From the NCBI GenBank assembly GCA_002336805.1, contig DDEZ01000002.1:496001-560000 (forward strand): a DNA stretch of 64,000 nt. Reading direction: 5' to 3'. The notes beneath the pieces were generated by a model that had not been told where the DNA came from, did no database searches, and was given only the letters and a program-made list of their open reading frames with translations. The translations under genes were made by a program, and so were the position numbers. This DNA comes from Bacteroidetes bacterium UBA1941. Its GTDB lineage: Bacteria > Bacteroidota > Bacteroidia > Chitinophagales > LD1. Of the stretch, positions 34,849 to 42,849 are shown one piece after another; position 1 is the stretch's first letter; each line of letters opens with the position of its first letter.

Positions 34849-35571
34849 TCATTTGCTGGCGCCGCTCAGGACCATCCCATAGTGTAGCAGGCTACCACTA
34901 AACACAAAAACATGCCAGATGGCATGATTGTACTTTAGCCTTCTCAGGATATAAAATGGCACACCTACTGCATATGACAGCCCCCCTGCCACCATCAGTA
35001 TGAGAGCTGTAGTATTCATCGCTACAGATAGCGGTTTCAGTATGAATAAAACCATAAATCCCAATACTACATATATGATGGTAGAGGCCAATCTGAAGCG
35101 CCCGGTATAGAATATCTTGAAAATGCACCCCAGGGCCACTACCCCCCACATAGCGGCCAGAAATGGAATCGAAAAATCATGTGGCATATAATGGTATACC
35201 ACGGGTGTGTAGCTGCCGCCTATCAGCAGAAAAATACTGGAGTGATCCAGGATGCGCATGACCCTTTTCGTCTCCGTATGATGTATGCTATGATACAGTG
35301 TAGAGGAGAGGTATGCAGCTATCAGGGTAAATCCGAAAATAGCAGCAGTGCAAGCATATTCTATAGTACTATGCTGCATGGCATAGGCTACCAGTATAGG
35401 CACCGAAACGATAAAGAAAACGGCGCCGATGCCATGGGTCAGTGCATTGGCCAGTTCATCGCGCAGATGTGCCAGGCGGCCCGGCATATGCTCTATGTCT
35501 ATCTGATCACGAAGCCTGGTGAGCTCTTCATTTAGCTTATCTACCTGTGCCTTTAGTGCCTCGGTTTCCAT
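34849..35571 (-). CDS. Hemolysin III / PAQR-family membrane protein
   Basis: A 240-residue protein with seven hydrophobic helices and the family His/Asp pattern: EYACTAAIFGFTLIAAYLSS, STLYHSIHHTETKRVMRILD and DHSSIFLLIGGSYTPVVYHY, then a final HAIWHVFVFSGSLLHY. These are the conserved metal-site residues (H in YHS, D in LDHSS, H in IWHVFV, SxxxH) of PAQR/YqfA proteins, some of which are thought to be hydrolases. An N-terminal coiled coil of about 35 residues (METEALKAQVDKLNEELTRL) precedes the membrane domain. 'Hemolysin' is a historical name and implies no toxicity. Confidence 0.9.
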   Translation of the reverse strand: METEALKAQVDKLNEELTRLRDQIDIEHMPGRLAHLRDELANALTHGIGAVFFIVSVPILVAYAMQHSTIEYACTAAIFGFTLIAAYLSSTLYHSIHHTETKRVMRILDHSSIFLLIGGSYTPVVYHYMPHDFSIPFLAAMWGVVALGCIFKIFYTGRFRLASTIIYVVLGFMVLFILKPLSVAMNTTALILMVAGGLSYAVGVPFYILRRLKYNHAIWHVFVFSGSLLHYGMVLSGASK

Positions 35572-35592
35572 CCCTGTTATTTTATCCTATCG

Positions 35593-35600
35593 CAAATATA
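35593..35600 (-). promoter_or_regulatory. -7 box of the hemolysin III-family gene
   Basis: CAAATATA on plus is TATATTTG on minus, a perfect TAnnTTTG, 21 bases before the ATG at 35571. No good -33 element is seen. Confidence 0.45.
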
Positions 35601-35643
35601 GGCCAAAGGCCGGACCGCGCGGCTGAAACGCGGAAATATCTGA

Positions 35644-36474
35644 CTATGGCATCGTGAGTACGACACTGACTGTCAGGTGGTCGCTGGGATAGTAGATGCC
35701 ATTATTGTCAGTATGTACCGTATAGCTTTTCCTGCTGTACTGTGGACTGGCAAAGATGTAGTCTATTCTGCTGCATTTCTTATTGCTGACCTCAAAGCCG
35801 CAGTCAGTATAGTTAAGAGCACCCTCCATCCATGTATCATTTAAACCTACACGATAGCCTTCCTTTTGTGTCATAGTGGTGTAGCCTACATCACTTGGCT
35901 CCAAATTAAAGTCTCCCGTCACGATCACCGGATCTGTACCAGCCAGTGAATCTATATACTGGCGGATCAGGCGTGCGCTGTTTCTGCGCGCTTCCTTACC
36001 CTTATGATCGAAGTGCGTATTGAAGACAAAAATGGTTTTACCTGTACTTTTGTCTTTCAGTTGTACCCAGCTGCATATGCGTGTGATAGCAGCATCCCAG
36101 CTTTTACTGCCTGGCTTGTCAGGTGTTTCGCTTAGCCAGAAGTTGCCGCCTTTCACGAGGTCATATTTTGACTTTTTGTAGAATATGGCGCTGTGCTCTC
36201 CTTTCTTTTTTCCATCATTTCTTCCTACTCCATACTCCGAGTAGTCCGTCATGGTCTTTTTAATATAATTCAACTGATCCAGCAGGACTTCTTGTGTGCC
36301 TAGGATATCAGGGTCTACTTTGCGTACGAGGGCGATCCACGTGTCGCGGCGTTTTTCCCAGCGGTTTACTCCATCTGCGGCATTAGAGTTTCGGATATTG
36401 TAAGTCATTATTTTAGTCTGTGCCAGTAGTGGCAGGTATACGGCTGCAAGTAGCACGGCGAGGATATATTTCAT
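35644..36474 (-). CDS. Secreted endonuclease/exonuclease/phosphatase-family hydrolase
   Basis: A 276-residue protein with a signal peptide (MKYILAVLLAAVYLPLLAQ). The EEP-fold motifs are present: KIMTYNIRNSNAADGVNRWE (Asn/metal), DILGTQEVLLDQL (catalytic Glu), VFNTHFDHKGKEARRNSARL, VTGDFNLEPSD and a final SDHLTVSV with the catalytic Asp-His pair. It is periplasmic or surface located, and could act on nucleic acid, sphingomyelin-like lipid or a phosphate ester; the sequence alone does not decide. Monocistronic. Confidence 0.87.
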   Translation of the reverse strand: MKYILAVLLAAVYLPLLAQTKIMTYNIRNSNAADGVNRWEKRRDTWIALVRKVDPDILGTQEVLLDQLNYIKKTMTDYSEYGVGRNDGKKKGEHSAIFYKKSKYDLVKGGNFWLSETPDKPGSKSWDAAITRICSWVQLKDKSTGKTIFVFNTHFDHKGKEARRNSARLIRQYIDSLAGTDPVIVTGDFNLEPSDVGYTTMTQKEGYRVGLNDTWMEGALNYTDCGFEVSNKKCSRIDYIFASPQYSRKSYTVHTDNNGIYYPSDHLTVSVVLTMP

Positions 36475-36534
36475 AGAGGCTGTGTTAGTATGACTCTAAT
36501 ATAAGTATACTACCTGGTGCGAAAAGAGGGCCTA

Positions 36535-37830
36535 TTAACTTTTAGGAAACCTGATGAAGAAGGAAGAGCCCCTGCCCAACTCAGAATCCACGCCTACCGA
36601 AGCATGGAGCACATCGGCTATCTTTTTTACAATAGCCAGCCCCAGACCAGAGGAGTGGGTGCCTGTACGTGGCAAAGAAGAGGCGGTACGAAATGGCACA
36701 AACAGTGTACTCAATTCGTTTTCCGCTATACCTGGTCCATTATCCTTTACATAGATCTCGATATTATCAGCGGTGTCGCTGATACCGATATCGACAGTGG
36801 TACCGTCTGGGCAGTATTTGATCGCATTGGATACATAGTTATCTATGACCTGTTGTACCCGGGCTCTGTCCGAGAGCAGTATGACCTCTTTATCGGGCAA
36901 GTGAATGAACAGGTTTATATGGTTATTGGTAGCCAGCAGGCTTATTTGTTCGCTATAGTCGGATATGAGTTGATTCAGAGAGAAGTTACTCTTGTTTAGC
37001 GTCATCCTGCCGGACTCTATCATATTTATGTCCAGCAGGTTGCGGATCAACTCCAGCATACGTTCTCCCGAAGATGAAATGTGATCTACATATTCCTTTT
37101 GCTCCTCAGCGGATAAATCCGGATCATTTATGTATTTGGCAAACTCTGTGATGATCAGAGCGGGGCTCTTCAGGTCATGCGATACGATGCGCAGGAAATT
37201 ATCCTTTTCACTATTCATCACTGCCAGTTTCATGTTTTGCTGCTTGAGTTCATATTGAGCCCTGCGCCTTTGCTTCTCAGATGTGTAAAAAATAGCAGTC
37301 ACGATCAGGATCAGCCCAAGCAGGGACAGCATGTTAAAAAGGGGGTCCTTTGTCATGTCATAACGTACCGGAAACGAAATACCCCGGAAAGTGAAGTATG
37401 AAAAGAAAAGAACAATGCCTACTGCTATTACGAGCCATTTCATTGCGCGCCGGGGGCCCTGCATCAGTATGGCAAAACTAGGGATCACCATAGGCCATGG
37501 AGCGAGGTTGGATATGCGTATACCCCCTCCGAGGTAGATCAGCAGGATCACTACCAGTGTGATATCCAGGATATAGATATTCTCCAGTATAAATAGCCGA
37601 ACACCTCTGCGTAGAAAAAATGGCAACGAAGTGAAGACGATAAAAGAAATAACCATAGCATATGCGAAGATTGGCCCATCTATATACCAGCTCATAAAGA
37701 AGTACATGGCCGCAAAAAACGCAGTGATAAAACAGGAGGTAATAAAAAACCTATGCGCGCGAGCCTGCTCCGCATCCGTCAATGCTGATGGAGGAATGAA
37801 TCCCGCAAAAAGATCAGTGACTCGTTTCAA
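36535..37830 (-). CDS. Membrane sensor histidine kinase
   Basis: A 431-residue kinase. Residues about 28-185 hold five to six transmembrane helices (FFITSCFITAFFAAMYFFMS; LLIYLGG; LLGLILIVTAIFYTSE) with only short loops, so the sensor is the membrane domain itself. A coiled linker leads to HisKA with phospho-acceptor H218 (FLRIVSHDLKSPALIITEFA) and a HATPase domain (DNGPGIAENELSTLFVPFRT, SGLGLAIVKKIADVLHASVG). The start is TTG at 37830. No response regulator is adjacent. Confidence 0.9.
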   Translation of the reverse strand: MKRVTDLFAGFIPPSALTDAEQARAHRFFITSCFITAFFAAMYFFMSWYIDGPIFAYAMVISFIVFTSLPFFLRRGVRLFILENIYILDITLVVILLIYLGGGIRISNLAPWPMVIPSFAILMQGPRRAMKWLVIAVGIVLFFSYFTFRGISFPVRYDMTKDPLFNMLSLLGLILIVTAIFYTSEKQRRRAQYELKQQNMKLAVMNSEKDNFLRIVSHDLKSPALIITEFAKYINDPDLSAEEQKEYVDHISSSGERMLELIRNLLDINMIESGRMTLNKSNFSLNQLISDYSEQISLLATNNHINLFIHLPDKEVILLSDRARVQQVIDNYVSNAIKYCPDGTTVDIGISDTADNIEIYVKDNGPGIAENELSTLFVPFRTASSLPRTGTHSSGLGLAIVKKIADVLHASVGVDSELGRGSSFFIRFPKS

Positions 37831-37962
37831 TAAACCTTTATTCTATTGAGGCGGACAAAAAGGATATCAGAATGTATACGATCCGGGAGGATTAAAGTTA
37901 ATAAAAAGCAAGCATGTGTATAATGTTTGCAGCTTGTGCTATACAATATTTATACTGACTAA

Positions 37963-37991
37963 AAATGGCATCACCATTTATGGGTATACCC
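37963..37991. promoter_or_regulatory. Hairpin and palindrome in the divergent gap before the YifB gene
   Basis: In the 203-base gap (37831-38033), AAATGG-CATCA-CCATTT (37963-37979) forms a 6-bp hairpin and GGGTATACCC (37982-37991) is a perfect 10-bp palindrome. Both could be operator sites. I saw no -7 box of good quality here, so this is a weak call. Confidence 0.25.
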
Positions 37992-38033
37992 GAATAGTGG
38001 CGATTGTTTAAATTCATCACCAATTTTAGGTAT

Positions 38034-39575
38034 ATGCTGGTCAAGACATTTGGAGGTGCAGTTTATGGAGTGGATGCTGTGACGATCACGGTGGAAACAA
38101 GCGTAGAAAATGGTAAGGATTATTTTCTTGTGGGTCTTCCGGATAGTGCTGTGAAAGAAAGCCAGTTTCGGATAGAAACAGCCATCAAGCACCTCAACTA
38201 CCACTGGCCGCGCCGCAAGATAGTGGTGAATATGTCTCCGGCCGATATACGCAAAGAGGGGTCATCTTACGATCTCACTATAGCGGTAGGCATACTCGCC
38301 GGCTCTGAGCAGATACAAGCGCCGGAAAAAGTAGGAGACTATATTATCATGGGTGAGGTCTCTCTGGATGGTACGCTGCAACCAATCAAAGGTGCCCTGC
38401 CTATCGCCATACAGGCGCGCAAGGAAAAATTTAAAGGAATCATCCTGCCCAAGCAAAATGCTCGGGAGGCTGCTATAGTAAACAATCTGGAAGTATACGG
38501 TGCTGAAACACTCACGGAGGTGATAGATTTTCTGAACGGTGATAAGGTGATAGAGCCGACCGTCGTGGACACCCGTGCAGAATTTATGGATAATGTGCTA
38601 CACTCTGAGCTTGATTTTTCGGATGTGAAGGGGCAGGAAAATATTAAGCGGGCTATGGAGATAGCGGCAGCCGGCGGGCACAATGTCATATTGATAGGTC
38701 CGCCCGGTGCCGGCAAGACGATGCTGGCCAAGCGGCTTCCTACCATTCTCCCACCACTGACTCTGCCAGAATCTCTGGAGACGACCAAGATACACTCGGT
38801 GTCCGGCAAATTACCTCGCAATTCTACGCTTATTTATCAGCGGCCATTTCGGTCGCCACACCACACCATTTCTGATGTGGCTCTGGTAGGCGGAGGGGCC
38901 AATCCACAACCGGGAGAGATCTCACTGGCGCACAATGGAGTGCTGTTTCTGGATGAGTTGCCGGAGTTTAAGCGCACTGTACTGGAGGTGATGCGGCAGC
39001 CCATGGAGGAGCGGCGTGTCACTATCAGCCGGGCGAAAAGTTCTGTGACATATCCTGCCAGCTTTATGCTGATAGCCTCTATGAATCCTTGTCCATGTGG
39101 TTTCTACAACCATCCGGACAAAGAGTGTGTATGTGCACCGGGTGTAGTACAGAAATACCTGAACAAAATATCAGGCCCTCTGCTGGATCGTATCGATCTG
39201 CATGTAGAGGTTACACCTGTAGCATTCAAGGAACTGAGCAGCCAGCAACGGGCAGAGCCTAGTGATACAATCCGCGAGCGTGTCATACGCGCGCGACAGA
39301 TACAGGAGGAACGGTTTAAGGATAAGGAGGGCATGTATGCTAATGCGCAGATGGAGGCAAAACAGGTAGAAGAAGTCTGCCTGATCACTGACGCTGCCAG
39401 GAACCTCCTGGACCGTGCTATGCAAAAGCTGCAACTATCTGCCCGCGCCTATAATCGTATCCTGAAAGTAGCGCGGACTGTAGCCGATCTGGCAGATAGC
39501 CCTGATATCAAAACAGAGCATATAGCTGAGGCGATACAATACCGTAGCCTGGACAGGGAAAACTGGGCGGGGTAA
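38034..39575 (+). CDS. YifB/ComM-family Mg-chelatase-like AAA+ protein
   Basis: A 513-residue protein. The N-terminal about 170 residues are the ChlI-type Lon-S5 fold (MLVKTFGGAVYGVDAVTITV, DYFLVGLPDSAVKESQFRIE). The AAA+ core has Walker A GPPGAGKT at 222-229, Walker B GVLFLDELPEF and sensor residues in ASMNPCPCGFY, followed by cysteines of a zinc-type insert (CVCAPGVVQKYLNKISGPLL). ComM acts as a branch-migration helicase in natural transformation in Vibrio. ATG 38034 is chosen since homologues start at MLVKT. It is divergent from the kinase gene. Confidence 0.93.
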   Translation: MLVKTFGGAVYGVDAVTITVETSVENGKDYFLVGLPDSAVKESQFRIETAIKHLNYHWPRRKIVVNMSPADIRKEGSSYDLTIAVGILAGSEQIQAPEKVGDYIIMGEVSLDGTLQPIKGALPIAIQARKEKFKGIILPKQNAREAAIVNNLEVYGAETLTEVIDFLNGDKVIEPTVVDTRAEFMDNVLHSELDFSDVKGQENIKRAMEIAAAGGHNVILIGPPGAGKTMLAKRLPTILPPLTLPESLETTKIHSVSGKLPRNSTLIYQRPFRSPHHTISDVALVGGGANPQPGEISLAHNGVLFLDELPEFKRTVLEVMRQPMEERRVTISRAKSSVTYPASFMLIASMNPCPCGFYNHPDKECVCAPGVVQKYLNKISGPLLDRIDLHVEVTPVAFKELSSQQRAEPSDTIRERVIRARQIQEERFKDKEGMYANAQMEAKQVEEVCLITDAARNLLDRAMQKLQLSARAYNRILKVARTVADLADSPDIKTEHIAEAIQYRSLDRENWAG

Positions 39576-39588
39576 AACGACAACCAGC

Positions 39589-40593
39589 CTAGTCCAGCTG
39601 CAGCTTGATTATCTCATACTTCTGAGAACTCAGATTTTTGGCTCCTACCCAGTAGTATGTGCCATCATACGCTACACTGTTTATATTATAACCTTCCAGA
39701 TACCATGCGTCACCAGGCTGCAGGTAGTATGGGTGCACGCGGTATAGCAATCCGGCATGCCCGAAGAATAGGTATCCATTGGCATAGGCCAGATCCTTTA
39801 CATCACTGCTGAGGGAATGCGGATAATGGCTCCATGTAGATGCTATGGGATCAAAAACCTGAAGATCGCCATAGCTTTGGGCATAGATGCCATCTGACTT
39901 TGCGGCCAATGAACTAACATTGACAGACGGATTAGATGGCGAGCTATATGAGTTTATTCCGCTGGTCGTGTTGAGGTGGTACAGCTGATTTGCATTTGAT
40001 GCCCATAGGGTCCCATCCAGAAAGTCAAGCCCATCGTATCCCTGGTCTGTGACTACTTCATGTACTATGCGCTGCTGTGCAGGGTCAAATTCAAACAATT
40101 TGGTATAAGATGTACTACCAGTATAAGTCTTCAGCGCGTATATATGACCGCCATAATAGCTGATCGCAGACACGCCAGCTGTATCGGCAAAGGAAGAAAC
40201 AACGGTAGGGACATTTACCCACTGAGCCGCTGATTTCGGAGCTGTATTGCTAGGCAGTAGCTTGAGGTAATCTGTATTCCCATCGTTGAGTATCAGGGTG
40301 TCTCCACTATAGCGCGTATTATACAGCAGAAGATCTGATACTCCCTGCAGTTTGAGTTGTGTACCTGTGTACTCATATTTATAGGCGCTTATGATCTTAT
40401 AGCCATCGTAATCCTTTGAGGCGGCATACCACTTATTGTCCGATGTAGCTATATAAAACTCCTCGGTAGTTCCCGCTTTGACCCAGCTCCCGGTTAGGGA
40501 TTTTGTAGAGGTATTTTCTTTCTTGCAGGAGCCTGACAGTATCGCTATTAATCCTATTGCTATTATGCTTAGTGAGATGTTTTGCTGGTGCAT
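39589..40593 (-). CDS. Lipoprotein, beta-propeller-like, paralogue 1 of 3
   Basis: A 334-residue protein with a lipoprotein signal (IAIGLIAILSGSCKKENTST; lipid-attached Cys near residue 23). The N-terminal block (LTGSWVKAGTTEEFYIATSD, YRYSGDTLILNDGN-like) resembles a lipocalin-type DUF4923-like domain. The rest has repeating segments (GVSAISYYGGHIYALKTYTG, DGLDFLDGTLWASNANQLYH) of a six- or seven-bladed beta propeller. This is the last of three tandem genes with the same design and directional order. The 25-base gap to the next suggests co-transcription. The function is unknown. Confidence 0.75.
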   Translation of the reverse strand: MHQQNISLSIIAIGLIAILSGSCKKENTSTKSLTGSWVKAGTTEEFYIATSDNKWYAASKDYDGYKIISAYKYEYTGTQLKLQGVSDLLLYNTRYSGDTLILNDGNTDYLKLLPSNTAPKSAAQWVNVPTVVSSFADTAGVSAISYYGGHIYALKTYTGSTSYTKLFEFDPAQQRIVHEVVTDQGYDGLDFLDGTLWASNANQLYHLNTTSGINSYSSPSNPSVNVSSLAAKSDGIYAQSYGDLQVFDPIASTWSHYPHSLSSDVKDLAYANGYLFFGHAGLLYRVHPYYLQPGDAWYLEGYNINSVAYDGTYYWVGAKNLSSQKYEIIKLQLD

Positions 40594-40618
40594 ATTTATG
40601 GTGATTTATGCTGTCTGA

Positions 40619-41629
40619 TTAGTTAAGAGTGATTTTCTGGAAGCTGCCCGGCACTTGCAACCCGTCAGAGACATATATCCAGAAATCACTGCCGCCCGCT
40701 GATGCTATGACATTTGATCCCATACCATCCTTGAGGCGGTAGGTTTTTACGACTTTCAGGGTTGCCGGATCTATTTTTAAAACGGTCGAATTCCTGACCG
40801 TGAATAGGTACCCATCGGCAAATGCAAGATCATCATAGCTGTCAGGCATTTGATAAGAGTTGAAGGAATTAGTACCAATGCTATAGACATCCAGTCTATA
40901 GCCAGTGATACAATAGATATTGTTCACCCCATCATAGGCTAGCTGACTGGCACCTCCACTGCCATGAGGCACAGCGGGAGAGGTAAAGGTGACCGCATGA
41001 GTAGTTACATTCACTTTTACCAGGGTCCTTCCTGCCTGATCATATGCCCAAAGGTCGCTGCCGACGGCTTCAATACCACTTGCGTTAGTGGCCAGGGTGA
41101 AACCGTCTACGTATGTGGCCGTGCTGGAGTTATATGCTTTCAGGCCGCCATAGGAGTAGCTCGTCCAGATAGTACCGCCTATAGTAGTCATAGCATCCAT
41201 CTGCAGATCGGGCCATGGCAGGCTGGTGCCATATACTGCCAGCGGCATCCATGTATCCAGCGTGGTAGATGACGCATCCGGCACCAGTATTAAATTGTTC
41301 GAGCTATTCGGATTGTCTACATCCTGCACCAGTTTTAGTGTATCCCCCGATTTACTATACTGGAAAAGAGTGTTGCTGACCAAAACCGTATTGGACTCGA
41401 TCTGATAGGCTTTTTTTGAGTATTCATGCGCTCCTGTAGAGGTGGTGGTCAGGGTCGTGAGAGTCATATCAGAGCCGATGATCACATAGCCGGGTCCATA
41501 CGGATTGTTAAGCAGGCGCCACGATCCCACCAGCTGGTTAGATGTGGTATTTCCTTTTTTACATCCGGAGAAGGCGATTGCCAGAAATATAAATGGCAGC
41601 AGGCTCTTATAAATAATGGAACGCTTCAT
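40619..41629 (-). CDS. Lipoprotein, beta-propeller-like, paralogue 2 of 3
   Basis: A 336-residue protein with lipobox FIFLAIAFSGCKKGNTTSNQ. It shares with its neighbours the opening pattern LVGSWRLLNNPYG, a lipocalin-like first domain with SGDTLKLVQD, then propeller-like segments (AMTTIGGTIWTSYSYGGLKA, AVGSDLWAYDQAGRTLVKVN). Its length equals that of paralogue 1 within two residues. It is two bases from paralogue 3, so the three form one transcription unit. Confidence 0.75.
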   Translation of the reverse strand: MKRSIIYKSLLPFIFLAIAFSGCKKGNTTSNQLVGSWRLLNNPYGPGYVIIGSDMTLTTLTTTSTGAHEYSKKAYQIESNTVLVSNTLFQYSKSGDTLKLVQDVDNPNSSNNLILVPDASSTTLDTWMPLAVYGTSLPWPDLQMDAMTTIGGTIWTSYSYGGLKAYNSSTATYVDGFTLATNASGIEAVGSDLWAYDQAGRTLVKVNVTTHAVTFTSPAVPHGSGGASQLAYDGVNNIYCITGYRLDVYSIGTNSFNSYQMPDSYDDLAFADGYLFTVRNSTVLKIDPATLKVVKTYRLKDGMGSNVIASAGGSDFWIYVSDGLQVPGSFQKITLN

Positions 41630-41631
41630 GT

Positions 41632-42705
41632 TTAAGGGAGGTTAAATTTTGCAATATCAATGTGAATGTCATAGGCCGAAGTACCTTGAGTCACCCGCTC
41701 TGAGACAAATGAGGTGCCATCATAGCATAAACCAAAGTAAGAGCCATTCAGAGATAGACCGGTGGCACCGCTTTGCAGATTATAAGTTTTGGTAAACTGG
41801 CCTGCTGCCAGGTCCAGCTCCATGAGATAGGTGAAATATAGAAAGTATACTTTATCGTCTTTGACCTCTAAATCAATATAACCTGTAGGAATGGACCCGG
41901 AGAAAAACTGCGGCAAAGAGGCCAACGGTATAAAATTATCAGATACAGGATCATAATCGTAAAAAGTACCTGTAGCCGTCAGTACCAGGATTTTGCTTCC
42001 ATGCTTTGCCATAGAGATTACAGCAGCTGGTGCAGCGCTGGACAGAGCGGAGACTGTAGATGTAGGCAGGTCGATATTTCTCAATTTCAGGTCTACAGAT
42101 GGAGTAGATATCCATGTGCCGGATGCGCTGCTGGCCAGCCCCGTGGCGATACCGCCCATTGCAGTAGTAGAGTCGACTTGCAGTGTGTTGGTAGCATTGA
42201 CTGAATATAATTTTTTAGTATAGACACTGCTGATCACATAGCTGCTGCCATTATAATCCAGCGGGCCTAACCAAAATCCATTTCCAGCTGAGCTAAAGCT
42301 GCTGATAGATATATCCCTAACCCAAACAGCAGGATCCTGGTCTGCATCTTTTTTAAACCTCCAGGTACTGCCGGGGCTGGTCATGTACAGGGTATCGCCT
42401 GATACCTGGTAACTATATACTGTGGCGCCCATGCCTGAGAGGGGAAGGGTGATCTCATTCTTTTCTACCACATAGGCTACTCCTTCTTTTGTGTGTAGGT
42501 TATATATCAGTGTACCAAGCTTATATGCCGTCTGGTCATTCCTCAGTACCAGGTACTTAAATCCCGGTGATGATACAGTATCGATATTTTTCCAGGTACC
42601 AGCCAGAGAGGGGGCAGGACTATTTTTCTTGCAGCCGGGGACCACGGCCAGTATCAGGCTGATACCGCATATGGTGATGGCAGATTTTAATACAGTTCTG
42701 AGCAT
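41632..42705 (-). CDS. Lipoprotein, beta-propeller-like, paralogue 3 of 3
   Basis: A 357-residue protein, first gene of the three-gene set. Lipobox ISLILAVVPGCKKNSPAPSL. It begins LAGTWKNIDTVSSPGFKYLV, matching the 'L(V/A)GSW' opening of the other two, with VSGDTLYMTSP in the first domain. The propeller region (AVISMAKHGSKILVLTATGT, YDPVSDNFIPLASLPQF) is more diverged. A surface-exposed receptor or scaffolding role is possible but unproven. Confidence 0.72.
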   Translation of the reverse strand: MLRTVLKSAITICGISLILAVVPGCKKNSPAPSLAGTWKNIDTVSSPGFKYLVLRNDQTAYKLGTLIYNLHTKEGVAYVVEKNEITLPLSGMGATVYSYQVSGDTLYMTSPGSTWRFKKDADQDPAVWVRDISISSFSSAGNGFWLGPLDYNGSSYVISSVYTKKLYSVNATNTLQVDSTTAMGGIATGLASSASGTWISTPSVDLKLRNIDLPTSTVSALSSAAPAAVISMAKHGSKILVLTATGTFYDYDPVSDNFIPLASLPQFFSGSIPTGYIDLEVKDDKVYFLYFTYLMELDLAAGQFTKTYNLQSGATGLSLNGSYFGLCYDGTSFVSERVTQGTSAYDIHIDIAKFNLP

Positions 42706-42792
42706 CGAAAAAGGTTTTGTTAAAATTAACTATATCCCGCAATAAAACGAACGGGATCAACTCCAAAAAAACTCAACAAATAGGACGTCAAC

Positions 42793-42827
42793 GAAAACGG
42801 CCCCACTTCGGTGAGAAGCAGGGCCGT
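42793..42827 (-). terminator. Terminator of the giant T9SS protein gene
   Basis: On the minus strand ACGGCCC (42827-42821) pairs perfectly with GGGCCGT (42803-42797), followed by a T-run (42797-42793 on plus is AAAAG-type). The loop contains an inner CAC-CGAA-GTG hairpin. It lies 23 bases after the stop codon of the 2243-residue protein gene. Confidence 0.75.
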
Positions 42828-42849
42828 AACAAAACTCAAACATTTAAGA

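Noticed and set aside
34849..35571. Virulence toxin reading of 'hemolysin III'
   Set aside because: The family is PAQR-type membrane proteins; lytic activity is not implied by the sequence.
37982..37991. GGGTATACCC palindrome as an operator
   Set aside because: Only one copy was seen, without a good promoter next to it, so kept only as a weak regulatory note.
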